The notes: generated by a model from the letters alone, not told the origin. A stretch of DNA of 64,000 bases from Rhizosphaericola sp047606825 (GCA_047606825.1 JASGDY010000060.1:14849-78848), one strand, 5' to 3'; positions 27,726-36,492 are shown, numbered from the stretch's first letter. Made by a program: numbers and translations.

Positions 27726-29027
27726 ATGGGAAATATAAAAGAAAAATTTAAGTCCAAGGCAGAGGCGAAGGCTGAGGAGATCAAAACGTTTTTGAAGGAA
27801 CACGGTTCCCAGAAACTGGAAGAGACGACGGTCAGCCAAATATTCCAGGGAATGCGCGGCATGACAGGATTAGTCAGTGAGACGAGTTTGCTGGATCCTA
27901 ACGAAGGCATCCGCTTCAGAGGTTACAGCATCCCAGAACTGCAAGCCAAACTGCCATCGGAACACGAAGGCGGCGAACCACTACCCGAAGGTATTTTTTA
28001 TTTGATGCTGGTCGGAGAACTGCCGACAAAAGAGGACGTGACCGAACTTTCCGAACTGATCAAGTCCCGCAAGGAAGTTCCTGCACATGTATTTGCGACG
28101 ATTGACGCGCTTCCCGTTTCCTCCCATCCCATGACGCAGTTCGTAACGGGTATCATGGCGTTGCAGACGGAAAGCAAATTTGCCAAAGCCTACAATCAGG
28201 GAATCAACAAAAAAGACTATTGGGACGTTGCTTTTGAGGACTCCATCGACCTTATCGCCAAACTGCCACGCATCGCGGCATATATCTACAGAAGAAAATA
28301 CAGAAACAACGAGCAGATTGCTTCCGACCCTTCCCTCGACTGGGCGGGCGACCTGGCGCACATGCTTGGTTTCGAAACACCCGATTTCAAGGAACTGATG
28401 CGCCTGTACATGACCATCCATTCCGACCACGAAGGCGGCAACGTATCGGCACACGCGACGCATCTGGTGGGTTCCGCGTTGAGCGACCCGTACCTGAGCT
28501 TCGCGGCAGGCATGAATGGGCTTGCAGGTCCATTGCACGGTCTTGCCAACCAGGAAGTCATCAAATGGGTATTTGAAATGCAGGAAAAAATCGGCACGGA
28601 CGACCCGACCAAAGAGCAGATTGCCGACTATGTCAAGCAGACACTGGCAAGCGGGAAAGTCGTTCCGGGTTACGGACACGCTGTCCTGCGTATTACCGAC
28701 CCACGTTTTACGGCCCAGCAGAAATTTGCGGAAAAACACATGAACGACGACAAGCTTGTACAGACCATCTGGAAAATCTACGATGTCGTCCCTCCAATAT
28801 TGGAAGCGACCGGAAAAGTCAAAAACCCTTGGCCCAACGTGGACGCACACAGCGGCGCACTTTTGGTCCATTACGGTTTGACGGAATATGAGTTTTACAC
28901 CGTATTGTTCGGTGTCAGCCGCGCATTGGGCGTATTGGCAAGCCTGATATGGAGCCGGGCATTGGGCTTCTCCATCGAACGTCCAAAATCCATCACGAGC
29001 GACGCGATTATTGCGGAATACAAATAA
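27726..29027 (+). CDS. gltA: Citrate synthase, mitochondrial-type
   Basis: 433 residues from ATG 27726; the frame extends upstream to 27651 but MGNIKEKFKSKAEAKAEE fits better as the start. The sequence parallels the mitochondrial enzyme closely: MRGMTGLVSETSLLDPNEGI, EPLPEGIFYLMLVGELPT, SDHEGGNVSAHATHLVGSAL, GLAGPLHGLANQEV (catalytic His), VVPGYGHAVLR (catalytic His), NPWPNVDAHSGALL (catalytic Asp) and TVLFGVSRALGVLASLIWSRALG. It condenses oxaloacetate and acetyl-CoA in the TCA cycle. Unlike the hexameric GltA of proteobacteria it has no N-terminal NADH-binding domain. The transcript ends at the strong hairpin 29041-29085, shared with the convergent purF-like gene. Confidence 0.96.
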   Translation: MGNIKEKFKSKAEAKAEEIKTFLKEHGSQKLEETTVSQIFQGMRGMTGLVSETSLLDPNEGIRFRGYSIPELQAKLPSEHEGGEPLPEGIFYLMLVGELPTKEDVTELSELIKSRKEVPAHVFATIDALPVSSHPMTQFVTGIMALQTESKFAKAYNQGINKKDYWDVAFEDSIDLIAKLPRIAAYIYRRKYRNNEQIASDPSLDWAGDLAHMLGFETPDFKELMRLYMTIHSDHEGGNVSAHATHLVGSALSDPYLSFAAGMNGLAGPLHGLANQEVIKWVFEMQEKIGTDDPTKEQIADYVKQTLASGKVVPGYGHAVLRITDPRFTAQQKFAEKHMNDDKLVQTIWKIYDVVPPILEATGKVKNPWPNVDAHSGALLVHYGLTEYEFYTVLFGVSRALGVLASLIWSRALGFSIERPKSITSDAIIAEYK

Positions 29028-29040
29028 CAAGTAAAAAACA

Positions 29041-29085
29041 AAAAATATAAACGCCCGTTCAAAGTGGACGGGCGTTTATATTTTT
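29041..29085. terminator. Bidirectional intrinsic terminator
   Basis: Perfect 18-bp inverted repeat (arms 29041-29058 and 29068-29085, core AAACGCCCGT/ACGGGCGTTT) with a 9-nt loop, A-rich on one side and T-rich on the other. Lies between convergent citrate synthase (plus) and the purF-like gene (minus) and can terminate both. Confidence 0.92.
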
Positions 29086-29108
29086 TGTTTTTTACTTTCG
29101 ACTCAACA

Positions 29109-30956
29109 TTAATATCCCCTAGAGTTGTCACCTTCCATATAATTGATAAAGGCCTTATTGACAACTTTGTTGCCTCCCGGAGTCGGGTAATTACCGGTGA
29201 AATACCAGTCACCCGTATTGGTTGGACAACTGGCGTGCAGGTCTTCGATGTTTTGGTACACTACCTGTACAGGAATGTCCACCTCGTCGGGCGTTATGAG
29301 TTCTGCTATCTTGTCCGAAATCTCTTCCGGCGTGAACGGTGCATAGACACCTTTGACGAAATTGACATCCTTCAAAGTATCCTTTTCCGCAGCCTCCTTA
29401 CATTTCTGGTAAATATCGTCGAGTGTGGCGGTCGTACCGCGGTCTTTATGGAGTGCGATGGCTGCACGGAATGCGACAAAGTCACCCATGCGGCTCATGT
29501 CGATACCATAACAGTCGGGATAGCGTATCTGTGGCGCAGAGGACACAATCATGATTTTTTTGGGGCGTAGGCGGGAGAGCATGCGAACAATACTTTCTTT
29601 CAATGTTGTACCTCTGACGATGGAGTCGTCGATGACGACCAGCGTGTCTTCATAGTCGCGTACCGTACCGTAAGTGATGTCATAGACATGCTGCACCATC
29701 TCGTTGCGGGCTCCGTCGGCGGTGATGAAAGTGCGCATCTTCACGTCCTTGATGGCAATTTTTTCCTGGCGGATTTTTCGGTTGACCATTTCCTTGAGCT
29801 TGTCGGGGTCGAGGTCCTTGCCCCAGCTAAGGATACGCTGGTATTTGATTTCGTTGAGGTAGTCTTCCATACCTTTTACCAAGCCGAAAAACGCAACCTC
29901 AGCCGTATTGGGGATATAGGAGAAAATGGTATTTTTCAAATCGTGGTCGATCAACTGCAATACACGTTTGCTGAGATGGTAACCTAGGTCGATACGTTCC
30001 CTGTATATTTTTTCGTCACTGCCACGGCTGAAATAGATGCGTTCAAAGCTACATGCGCGGCGCGGCGCATCGGGCAGGATATGTTCGATATTGTAGTTGC
30101 CGTTTTCGTCCACAATGAGTGCATGTCCAGGCATGAGTTCCTCCACGAGGTCAGGCCCGATGTTGAACGTCGTGCGGATGGACGAGCGTTCACTTGCGGC
30201 AATGATGATTTCGTCGTCAATATAGTAGTAGGCCGGACGGATACCATTGGCATCGCGCATCACAAAACTGCTGCCGTTGCCGACGAGGCCTCCGATCGTA
30301 TAGCCCCCGTCAAACAGCGGGGTTGCTTTTTTCAGTACCTTGGCAATGTTGGCGCAGTTGGGACAGTTGTCATCTTCTTCCACGAGGAAATGGTGGATGA
30401 CCTCCATCATGGCGGCCAAGTCACTCTGTTTCTGGAAGCTGCCCGGTTTCATGCCAATGGATGCAAACAGTTCATTGGTATTGACCAGGTTGAAGTTGCC
30501 GGCGAGTGCCATGTTCTTGCCAGGCGCTAGGTTTCTCTTGATGAACGGGTGGCAAAACTCCACGTCGTTCTTGCCTTGTGTGCCATAGCGTAGATGGCCC
30601 AGCAGCAGCTCTCCCATCATGTCGAGGTGTCCTTTTAGCAAGCCGGGATGTAGTTGGATGTCGGGTTGGTAGCGTTCCAGTTCGGTCAACTGGTTGCCTA
30701 TTTTTTGGAATATTTCCGCTATTGGCTGCGCGGCATTGCTGCGCATACGATACAAGAAAGGGTAGCCTGGTTCTGTATTCAGTTTAACCGTGGCTACCCC
30801 AGCTCCGTCCTGCCCTCTGTTGTGCTGTTTTTCCATCAGCACGTACAGCTTGTTGAGGCCGTACATCGGCGTTCCGTATTTTTGAAGATAATAGGAAAAT
30901 GGCTTCCTTAATCGGATGAATGCCAATCCGCATTCATGTTTGATTGATTCACTCAT
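29109..30956 (-). CDS. purF: Amidophosphoribosyltransferase, long form
   Basis: 615 residues, longer than E. coli PurF (505). N-terminal glutaminase domain: HECGLAFIRLRKP (nucleophile Cys exposed near residue 9), HNRGQDGAGVATV, LLGHLRYGTQG. C-terminal phosphoribosyltransferase domain: VVIDDSIVRGTTLKESIVRML (PRPP loop) and VSSAPQIRYPDCYGIDMSRMGDFVAFRAA. This is the first committed step of purine synthesis (PRPP + Gln to phosphoribosylamine). Bacteroidota often encode a second, long paralogue of this kind, so the symbol refers to the family. A -7-like TAACTTTG (complement 30976-30983) lies just upstream. Shares the terminator at 29041-29085. Confidence 0.85.
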   Translation of the reverse strand: MSESIKHECGLAFIRLRKPFSYYLQKYGTPMYGLNKLYVLMEKQHNRGQDGAGVATVKLNTEPGYPFLYRMRSNAAQPIAEIFQKIGNQLTELERYQPDIQLHPGLLKGHLDMMGELLLGHLRYGTQGKNDVEFCHPFIKRNLAPGKNMALAGNFNLVNTNELFASIGMKPGSFQKQSDLAAMMEVIHHFLVEEDDNCPNCANIAKVLKKATPLFDGGYTIGGLVGNGSSFVMRDANGIRPAYYYIDDEIIIAASERSSIRTTFNIGPDLVEELMPGHALIVDENGNYNIEHILPDAPRRACSFERIYFSRGSDEKIYRERIDLGYHLSKRVLQLIDHDLKNTIFSYIPNTAEVAFFGLVKGMEDYLNEIKYQRILSWGKDLDPDKLKEMVNRKIRQEKIAIKDVKMRTFITADGARNEMVQHVYDITYGTVRDYEDTLVVIDDSIVRGTTLKESIVRMLSRLRPKKIMIVSSAPQIRYPDCYGIDMSRMGDFVAFRAAIALHKDRGTTATLDDIYQKCKEAAEKDTLKDVNFVKGVYAPFTPEEISDKIAELITPDEVDIPVQVVYQNIEDLHASCPTNTGDWYFTGNYPTPGGNKVVNKAFINYMEGDNSRGY

Positions 30957-30975
30957 TGCTTAAGATAAGAAAGCG

Positions 30976-30983
30976 CAAAGTTA
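30976..30983 (-). promoter_or_regulatory. -7 element TAACTTTG upstream of purF-like gene
   Basis: Exact match to TAnnTTTG on the minus strand, 20 bp before the ATG at 30956. No TTG lies at the preferred distance, so only the -7 box is called. Confidence 0.4.
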
Positions 30984-31103
30984 AGTAAAAAATGTCCAAA
31001 GCCTAAAGCCAAATGTCCAATGTTTAACACTCAACGGCGAAAACTTATCGCGAAAAAGCGAATGACGAACCGTGGAACTTTATGCGTTTAGCGTTAGGAT
31101 TTT

Positions 31104-31628
31104 CTATGCCTGCTTGATGAACTGTACTGCCAATTCCAGCCTGACTTCGTCGCTGACGACGATGCCCCCTGCGTCTGTAACAGCGCTCCAAGTCAAGCCG
31201 AAATCTTTTCTTTTGATCTTGCCTCTGATGTCAAATCCGATTTTGCTCTGGCCGTAGGGATCCACGACGGCACCGTTGTATTCGGCTTGGAGCTCAATGG
31301 GATTGGTCACGCCATGCAAGGTCAGGTCGCCTTTCACGACCAGTACGTCGCCGTCTTTTTCGACGGATGTGGACTGGAAGCTAAGTTTGGGAAACTTCTC
31401 AACGTCGAAGAAATCGGCACTTTTCAAGTGTTCGTCTCTTTGTTCATTGTTGGTGCTGATGCTGTTGACATCCGTTTCAAAAGTGACTTTCAGGTCGGAA
31501 AAATCTTCATTTTCCGCTTCCAAGGTTGCGTCAAAAGTTTTGAAGCTACCGATAACGGTAGAGATAGCCAGATGCTTTACCTTGAAATAAATGTCCGAAT
31601 GTGCCGGATCGATTTTGTACGTTGCCAT
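31104..31628 (-). CDS. YceI family lipid-binding protein
   Basis: 174 residues. Begins MATYKIDPAHSDIYFKVKHLAISTVIGSFKTFDATLE, the typical YceI start (W/Y-x-IDPAHS-x-V-x-F-x-V-KH), with NEQRDEHLKSADFFDVEKFPKLSFQST, GDLTLHGVTNPIEL and the C-terminal VSDEVRLELAVQF. The lipocalin-like barrel binds isoprenoids or fatty amides. No signal peptide is visible, so it may be cytoplasmic, unlike E. coli YceI. A promoter of good spacing lies upstream at 31661-31689. Confidence 0.93.
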   Translation of the reverse strand: MATYKIDPAHSDIYFKVKHLAISTVIGSFKTFDATLEAENEDFSDLKVTFETDVNSISTNNEQRDEHLKSADFFDVEKFPKLSFQSTSVEKDGDVLVVKGDLTLHGVTNPIELQAEYNGAVVDPYGQSKIGFDIRGKIKRKDFGLTWSAVTDAGGIVVSDEVRLELAVQFIKQA

Positions 31629-31660
31629 AATATTTGTTTTAACAATTATTGTTTCGGTTG

Positions 31661-31689
31661 TAAAGTTACTTAGATTTTTGCCATACCAA
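31661..31689 (-). promoter_or_regulatory. Probable yceI promoter
   Basis: On the minus strand TTG (31687-31689) - 18 bp - TAACTTTA (31661-31668), one mismatch to TAnnTTTG, giving a leader of about 30 bases before the yceI ATG. Confidence 0.45.
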
Positions 31690-31779
31690 CAAAAAAAGTT
31701 GAAAAAAGTTTGGGAGTAAGCTGGTACCTATTGGCTATTTGAAATTAACTAAAGGGCCATAACCAACCGCTATTTACCC

Positions 31780-31807
31780 TATTGGTCGGTGAGGACACCG
31801 ACCAATA
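31780..31807. repeat. GGTCGGTG hairpin repeat, copy A
   Basis: Perfect 12-bp inverted repeat TATTGGTCGGTG / CACCGACCAATA with loop AGGA, followed by GATAAAAAAGG. Closely related to 36572-36599 with matched base changes in both arms. Part of the 365-bp gene-free stretch 31629-31993, which otherwise holds the yceI promoter and the next hairpin. Confidence 0.7.
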
Positions 31808-31823
31808 GATAAAAAAGGAACAT

Positions 31824-31901
31824 CTCCTCGTCATTCCTGCGTAGGCAGGAATCTGATTATATAATACAGGAGATTCCTACCTACGCAGGAATGACGAGGA
31901 G
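31824..31901. repeat. Long REP-like hairpin, GTCATTCC family
   Basis: 31-base arms (31824-31854 and 31871-31901), one mismatch, 16-nt AT-rich loop. Each arm contains GTCATTCCTGCGTAGGCAGG or its near copy, which is itself partly palindromic, so two REP-like units face each other. Lies between yceI (minus) and the divergent 445-residue gene. Confidence 0.8.
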
Positions 31902-31993
31902 GTCCCTATCGTTTATATGCGTGTCCAATTTCATTATTTTACCTCTTGCTAAGTATAAAAACCAATCGCTATTTTCCTTAACTTTAATTTTCA

Positions 31994-33331
31994 ATGACAA
32001 AAGAGTATTCGTTTAAATACGGGAACAACAAAGGCGGTTTTTATTTCTTGACGGGGCTTTTCGTGTGTCCATTCGTAGGCATTTTTTCCACTGTTTTTTT
32101 GTCAAAATACGTTTCGTGGATTGGCTGGTTGGGGATTCCGTTGATGCTTGCCGGGATGGTTTACAGCTTCGTTCTTTTTTCGAGGAAAAACAGTTCTACG
32201 GACACCATCACGATGGACGACGAAGGATTTACGTCCAAGGATTATGGTCGCGTGCTGTATGCGGAAATAGAGAGCATCCCGCCGTTTAACTTCATGCAGG
32301 CACCGCCGCCGTCGATGCGCATCCGCCTCAAAAACGGAAAGAAATTGATGTGGGCACTTAACGGTAACGCGCCGGGCGCCAAAGCACAGGCCGATGCGGC
32401 GATATTTGCGACGTTCCGCGACCAATTGTTGGTGCAGCTTAAAAAATTGCCTACCGCAACGGCAAACCTTGCCCATACGCCCACAATACAACAACCTGTC
32501 GAACAGCCAACCGTCGTCCAACAACTCGAACGACAGAAAAAACGCGACTACAAATACGTCGCGATTCCCGTTTCGCTGGCTTTTGCGATATTGGCTTTTG
32601 CACGTACCTGCGGCACCGATTTTATCAAGCAAAAAAGAGCCAAGGACATGGACAGGATTCGCGAAGGATTTGTAATGCTCGCAAAAGATTATCAAGACAG
32701 CATCGAACTATCACGAAAGTCGATAAAAAAGTACACGAAAAATCTCGGGTCAGCTTATCTCTGTTCCAACGATCCGGAGGCATCCGCCCAGTTGCTGCCC
32801 GACATCCCGACCGACCCATTGGCTTCGATGTCGCGCGTCAAAGTCCTCAGGCTGGACAGAGAAATAGATTCGAAAACGCTGAAATCCTTGATAAAAACGC
32901 CGGAAAATTTTTCCTACCAAATCGTCGTCAATAATGCGGCGGCCAAGGCCATCGTGCCTTTGCGTAAAAGTATTTTTGCAGAGGACGATTCGACACTTGC
33001 CAACGTGTTTTTTGCCGTGTACAATCCCGACGAAACACTGAACAGCCGAAAAAACAGCCGCGACACGACGTTCCGGCCCATCAATTACAGCACGTCCATC
33101 CAACTGCCCAAACAAAAAACCATAACGAAAACAGTCCTAAAAAACATGGATTTTGCATCCATCCGTTCCGTAATGAAACAGTACAGGGGCACGACGTTCT
33201 ATATGGCAGCAATGGAAAAAGACAACATAGATGCCATACAATTTGCCCAAATAAAGGCCTTGGTGATGCAGGATTTTCAGTCGTATGGTATTGATACTGT
33301 TGGTTTTAGAACACAAACGTGGAATGAATAA
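31994..33331 (+). CDS. Hypothetical membrane protein
   Basis: 445 residues, not recognised. Two N-terminal membrane helices (about 17-36 and 40-61), a PH-like soluble stretch (about 66-125, DTITMDDEGFTSKDYGRVLYAEIESI, with LKNGKKLMWALNG), a Gln/Pro linker, a third membrane helix (about 192-210, YVAIPVSLAFAILAFARTCG), then a soluble C-terminal half of about 235 residues with Lys-rich helices and no enzymatic motif. The first part resembles bacterial PH-domain membrane proteins in layout only. Convergent with zapA (10-bp gap). Confidence 0.7.
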   Translation: MTKEYSFKYGNNKGGFYFLTGLFVCPFVGIFSTVFLSKYVSWIGWLGIPLMLAGMVYSFVLFSRKNSSTDTITMDDEGFTSKDYGRVLYAEIESIPPFNFMQAPPPSMRIRLKNGKKLMWALNGNAPGAKAQADAAIFATFRDQLLVQLKKLPTATANLAHTPTIQQPVEQPTVVQQLERQKKRDYKYVAIPVSLAFAILAFARTCGTDFIKQKRAKDMDRIREGFVMLAKDYQDSIELSRKSIKKYTKNLGSAYLCSNDPEASAQLLPDIPTDPLASMSRVKVLRLDREIDSKTLKSLIKTPENFSYQIVVNNAAAKAIVPLRKSIFAEDDSTLANVFFAVYNPDETLNSRKNSRDTTFRPINYSTSIQLPKQKTITKTVLKNMDFASIRSVMKQYRGTTFYMAAMEKDNIDAIQFAQIKALVMQDFQSYGIDTVGFRTQTWNE

Positions 33332-33340
33332 AGTGAAGCG

Positions 33341-33640
33341 TTACTCCTCTTCCAACAGTTTGTCGAGCATATTGTTCCAGCTGTTGAGTTTCTGTTCCGT
33401 TTCCTGTTCCTTGATATGGAAATCTCCCGTCAGGTTCTGTTCCGTGGCAAAATAAAGGAGTGCCATGGACACATAGTCCTGCATGTCCTTTCCGGCAAAA
33501 TTGGTCTTGAACTCCACGATTTTTTCGTTCAGGAAATGTATTGTCTTGCGCACCAGTTCCTCGTCCTTACGTGCAATCTTTACGCGATAGGTACGGTCGC
33601 CGACAACGAGATTTACGGGGATTTTTTCTTCCATGGGCAA
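33341..33640 (-). CDS. zapA: Cell division protein ZapA
   Basis: 99 residues. MEEKIPVNLVVGDRTYRVKIARKDEELVRKTIHFLNEKIVEFKTNFAGKDMQDYVSMALLYFATEQN follows the ZapA pattern: N-terminal beta-hairpin with an I-x-G-R-x-Y-like element, then a long coiled coil. ZapA bundles FtsZ filaments at the division septum. Bacteroidota ZapA proteins are short and divergent, so the name rests on length and pattern. Confidence 0.8.
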   Translation of the reverse strand: MPMEEKIPVNLVVGDRTYRVKIARKDEELVRKTIHFLNEKIVEFKTNFAGKDMQDYVSMALLYFATEQNLTGDFHIKEQETEQKLNSWNNMLDKLLEEE

Positions 33641-33737
33641 GTTTTTGATTTGGTGATTTGATAATTGACCTCACTGCGAAACCTAGTCCTTATTGTTCTA
33701 CATCCAACTGACGACTGGCCTCTGATTACCGACCACC

Positions 33738-34085
33738 CTAGAATCCTTCTTGCTCAAAGTAAAACAGGATATGGTCTCTCAGGAAGTTTTCCTGTTGGGG
33801 CAGCGGCATGTCGGGCAAGGCTTTCAACTGTGTGAAATGCGGCCATCCATCCTCGTCGTAATGGTCCAGCGCATAATAACCGCTCGGCATCAATACCGTA
33901 CAGACGGCGACATGCATCAAGTCCTGCTTCTGTTCTTTAGTGATTGTGTCCGTCGTCATGCCGGTTTCCTGGATACCTATCAAAAACAATACCGCATCGA
34001 GGTCCGGCTTTTTGCCAAACCGTTCCACCAGTTTGGCTTCCAGCGTCCACCATCTTTCCTGCAAATCGTCCTGTGCCATCATCAT
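33738..34085 (-). CDS. Conserved hypothetical protein
   Basis: 115 residues, not assigned to a functional family. Acidic and soluble (DLQERWWTLEAKLVERFGKKPDLDAVLFLIGIQETG, then DLMHVAVCTVLMPSGYYALDHYDEDGWPHFTQL). Three consecutive ATGs open the frame (34085, 34082, 34079). A TATCTTTG box (34091-34098, minus) lies only 6 bp before the first, so transcripts may begin at or after the ATGs and the third Met may be the start. Lies downstream of divergent serS and upstream of zapA on the same strand, about 100 bp apart. Confidence 0.7.
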   Translation of the reverse strand: MMMAQDDLQERWWTLEAKLVERFGKKPDLDAVLFLIGIQETGMTTDTITKEQKQDLMHVAVCTVLMPSGYYALDHYDEDGWPHFTQLKALPDMPLPQQENFLRDHILFYFEQEGF

Positions 34086-34140
34086 GTGCGCAAAGATAGG
34101 GGGGATGAGTGGAAAGTGGATGTGGGGCGTTGAAAGGGGC

Positions 34141-34248
34141 GCATTTCAAATTTTCGCTTTTGGGAGAATACGATGGTCGGTGGAGACACCAACCTCTAGT
34201 GGTTCTACTGGCGCGGTGTCTCCATCCGCCAGCAAAAATTTGAAATGC
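34141..34248. repeat. Nested inverted repeat (108 bp)
   Basis: Outer arms GCATTTCAAATTTT (34141-34154) and AAAATTTGAAATGC (34235-34248) enclose a second pair, TGGAGACACC (34181-34190) and GGTGTCTCCA (34215-34224), with AACC/GGTT between. The left inner part also forms GGTCGGTG-GAGA-CACCAACC (34175-34194), a diverged copy of the hairpin at 31780. Non-coding, in the serS upstream region. Confidence 0.65.
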
Positions 34249-34350
34249 ATCTGTTGAAAGTGATTTTCCTTTTTTCTTTCGACATCTTTTGTTAAGACGA
34301 TTGTCCCTGTTTCACTTTCAACTTTCCACTCTGCACTTCCAACTGTTAAT

Positions 34351-34358
34351 TATCTTTG
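34351..34358 (+). promoter_or_regulatory. -7 element TATCTTTG of serS
   Basis: Exact TAnnTTTG match followed by CGC, 20 bp before the serS ATG. No clear -33 TTG at the preferred distance. Confidence 0.45.
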
Positions 34359-34378
34359 CGCAAAATTTTTTTGGAAAA

Positions 34379-35656
34379 ATGTTACAATTAAATGTGTTGC
34401 GTCAAAACCCGGAATGGGTCAGGGAACGTTTGACGGTCAGAAATTTCACACAGACGACGTTGGTCGATGAGATCATCGCGCTCGACGACCAGCGTAAAAA
34501 CCTCCAATTGCAGTTCGACACGGCACAATCCAAAATAAACACGGCCTCCAAGTCCATAGGGCAGCTCATGGCTCAAGGAAAAAAAGAAGCAGCAGAAACA
34601 CTGAAAACCGAAGTCGCGGAACTCAAACCCCAACTCGATCCCATCAAGGAAAAAATGGCAGCGACGGAACAGGAACTGCACGACAAGCTCGTCTTGCTGC
34701 CCAACCTGCCTTACCATCTCGTCAAACCCGGCAAGTCCGCCGAGGACAACGAAATCATCAAAACTGGCGGCATCGTTCCTACTCTGCCGACAAACGCTTT
34801 GCCGCACTGGGACTTGATCAATGAATACAATCTGATCGATTTCGAAACGGGTGCCAAAATAACTGGGCGTGGATTTGCGTTGTACACCGGCAAAGGTGCC
34901 AGACTGCAACGCGCCATGAGCAATTATTTCCTTGATTTCAACACGGATGCGGGTTATTTTGAATACATCCCTCCCTACATGGTCAACGAAGCCTCAGCAT
35001 ACAGCACTGGTCAATTGCCGGACAAGGAAGGACAGATGTACTTGGCTACGGCAGACAATTTTTACCTGATACCGACAGCCGAAGTACCAGTGACCAATAT
35101 CTACCGCGACACGATATTGAAGACATCCGATTTTCCCGTCAAGATGACGGCTTACTCACATTGTTTCAGGCGCGAAGCGGGAAGCTTCGGCAAAGACGTG
35201 CGCGGCCTTAATCGTGTCCATGAATTTGAAAAAGTGGAAATCATCCAGATTGTCCATCCCGACAAAAGCTACGAAGCATTGGACGAAATGGTCGCGCATG
35301 TGGAAAAACTTATCCAGTCGCTGGAACTGCCCTACCGAATATTGCGCCTGTGCGGCGGCGACATGGGATTTACAAGTGCCATCACATACGATTTTGAAGT
35401 GTACAGCGAGGCACAGGATCGCTGGCTGGAAGTGAGCAGCGTAAGCAATTTTGAAACGTTCCAGGCCAACCGCCTCAAATGCCGTTTCAAGAACGAGGAT
35501 GGCAAAACCCAACTGGCACATACGCTCAACGGTAGTGCGCTTGCTTTACCGCGCATATTGGCAGCCTTGCTGGAAAACAACCAAACGGAAAACAGCATCA
35601 AGATTCCAAAGGTATTGCAACCTTATTTCGGTGCGGAAGCAATCGTGAAGCCGTAG
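34379..35656 (+). CDS. serS: Seryl-tRNA synthetase
   Basis: 425 residues from ATG 34379 (MLQLNVLRQNPEWVRERLTVRNF); the frame is open upstream to 34289 but those residues are unrelated and lie ahead of the promoter box. N-terminal long antiparallel coiled coil (about 30-100) binds the tRNA; class II catalytic core follows with motif 2 (SHCFRREAGSFGKDVRGLNRVHEFEKVEI) and motif 3 (HTLNGSALALPRILAALLENNQ), plus SSVSNFETFQANRLKCRF. Charges tRNA-Ser in the cytoplasm. Complete and of normal length. Confidence 0.97.
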   Translation: MLQLNVLRQNPEWVRERLTVRNFTQTTLVDEIIALDDQRKNLQLQFDTAQSKINTASKSIGQLMAQGKKEAAETLKTEVAELKPQLDPIKEKMAATEQELHDKLVLLPNLPYHLVKPGKSAEDNEIIKTGGIVPTLPTNALPHWDLINEYNLIDFETGAKITGRGFALYTGKGARLQRAMSNYFLDFNTDAGYFEYIPPYMVNEASAYSTGQLPDKEGQMYLATADNFYLIPTAEVPVTNIYRDTILKTSDFPVKMTAYSHCFRREAGSFGKDVRGLNRVHEFEKVEIIQIVHPDKSYEALDEMVAHVEKLIQSLELPYRILRLCGGDMGFTSAITYDFEVYSEAQDRWLEVSSVSNFETFQANRLKCRFKNEDGKTQLAHTLNGSALALPRILAALLENNQTENSIKIPKVLQPYFGAEAIVKP

Positions 35657-35724
35657 TTTCCGATTTTATCGATTGTATGTGGCGCATAATATAACGTTGG
35701 TTCATTGTAAAAAGGAAATACAGG

Positions 35725-36492
35725 ATGGCAAACAACAGCACGACAAGATTCAGCGACCGCGTGGAAAATTATGTCAAATACCGCCCAAGCTACCCAGAAA
35801 GAATCATTGCTTTTTTACAAAAAGCGTATGACCTCACGACCGACAAAACAATTGCCGACATCGGTTCTGGAACGGGCATCTCGAGTAAATTGTTTTTGGA
35901 TAACGGATATACGGTTATAGGCGTGGAGCCTAACAAAGAAATGCGCGACAAATCTAACGAAATCCTGCGAGCCCATTCCAGATTTTCAACCGTGGGCGGG
36001 ACTGCGGAGAATACTCTGCTGACCGACCGTTCAGTGGACGCAATCATTGCAGGACAGGCGTTCCACTGGTTTGACCGCAGCAAGTGCAAGCCGGAGTTTA
36101 TACGTATTTTGAAACCTGGCGGTTTGCTTGCATTAATCTGGAACGAACGACGTGAGGATTCGGATTTTGAAAAGGAATATGATTTGCTGATAAAGAAACA
36201 TGCCATTGATTATGTCGCGGTAGACCATAGAAACATCCATGACACGGACATTCAGGCATTCTGCGAGCCTTTTTCCGTCCAATTGGAAATTTTTCCTAAC
36301 CATCAGCTATTTGATTTCAACGGATTGAAAGGTCGATTGCTTTCGTCTTCCTACATGCCTACCGAAACACAAAAAGGGTTTCCGGAAATGCTTGAAGACC
36401 TTCAAAAGCTTTATCAGAAATACCAAAACGACAATCGGATTATTATCTCTTACACCACGAAAGTCTATGTGTCCGTGTTTGCAAAAAGTTGA
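35725..36492 (+). CDS. Class I SAM-dependent methyltransferase
   Basis: 255 residues. Rossmann-fold motif I TIADIGSGTGISSKLFLDNGYTVIGVEPNKEMRD (SAM binding GxGxG with acidic E at the end of strand 2), then AENTLLTDRSVDAIIAGQAFHWFDRSKCKPEFIRILKPGGLLALIWNER, the usual order for UbiE/Methyltransf_11 enzymes. Residues YRPSYPERII near the start are common in this subgroup. Acceptor unknown. Slightly AT-richer than serS, from which it is separated by 68 bp. Confidence 0.9.
   Translation: MANNSTTRFSDRVENYVKYRPSYPERIIAFLQKAYDLTTDKTIADIGSGTGISSKLFLDNGYTVIGVEPNKEMRDKSNEILRAHSRFSTVGGTAENTLLTDRSVDAIIAGQAFHWFDRSKCKPEFIRILKPGGLLALIWNERREDSDFEKEYDLLIKKHAIDYVAVDHRNIHDTDIQAFCEPFSVQLEIFPNHQLFDFNGLKGRLLSSSYMPTETQKGFPEMLEDLQKLYQKYQNDNRIIISYTTKVYVSVFAKS

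Noticed and set aside
27981..29030. 349-codon open frame opposite citrate synthase
   Set aside because: Mirror frame of a highly conserved gene, Cys/His/Val-rich composition with no family resemblance.
29041..29085. Mobile palindromic repeat instead of terminator
   Set aside because: Position between convergent stops with A- and T-rich flanks is fully explained by a bidirectional terminator.
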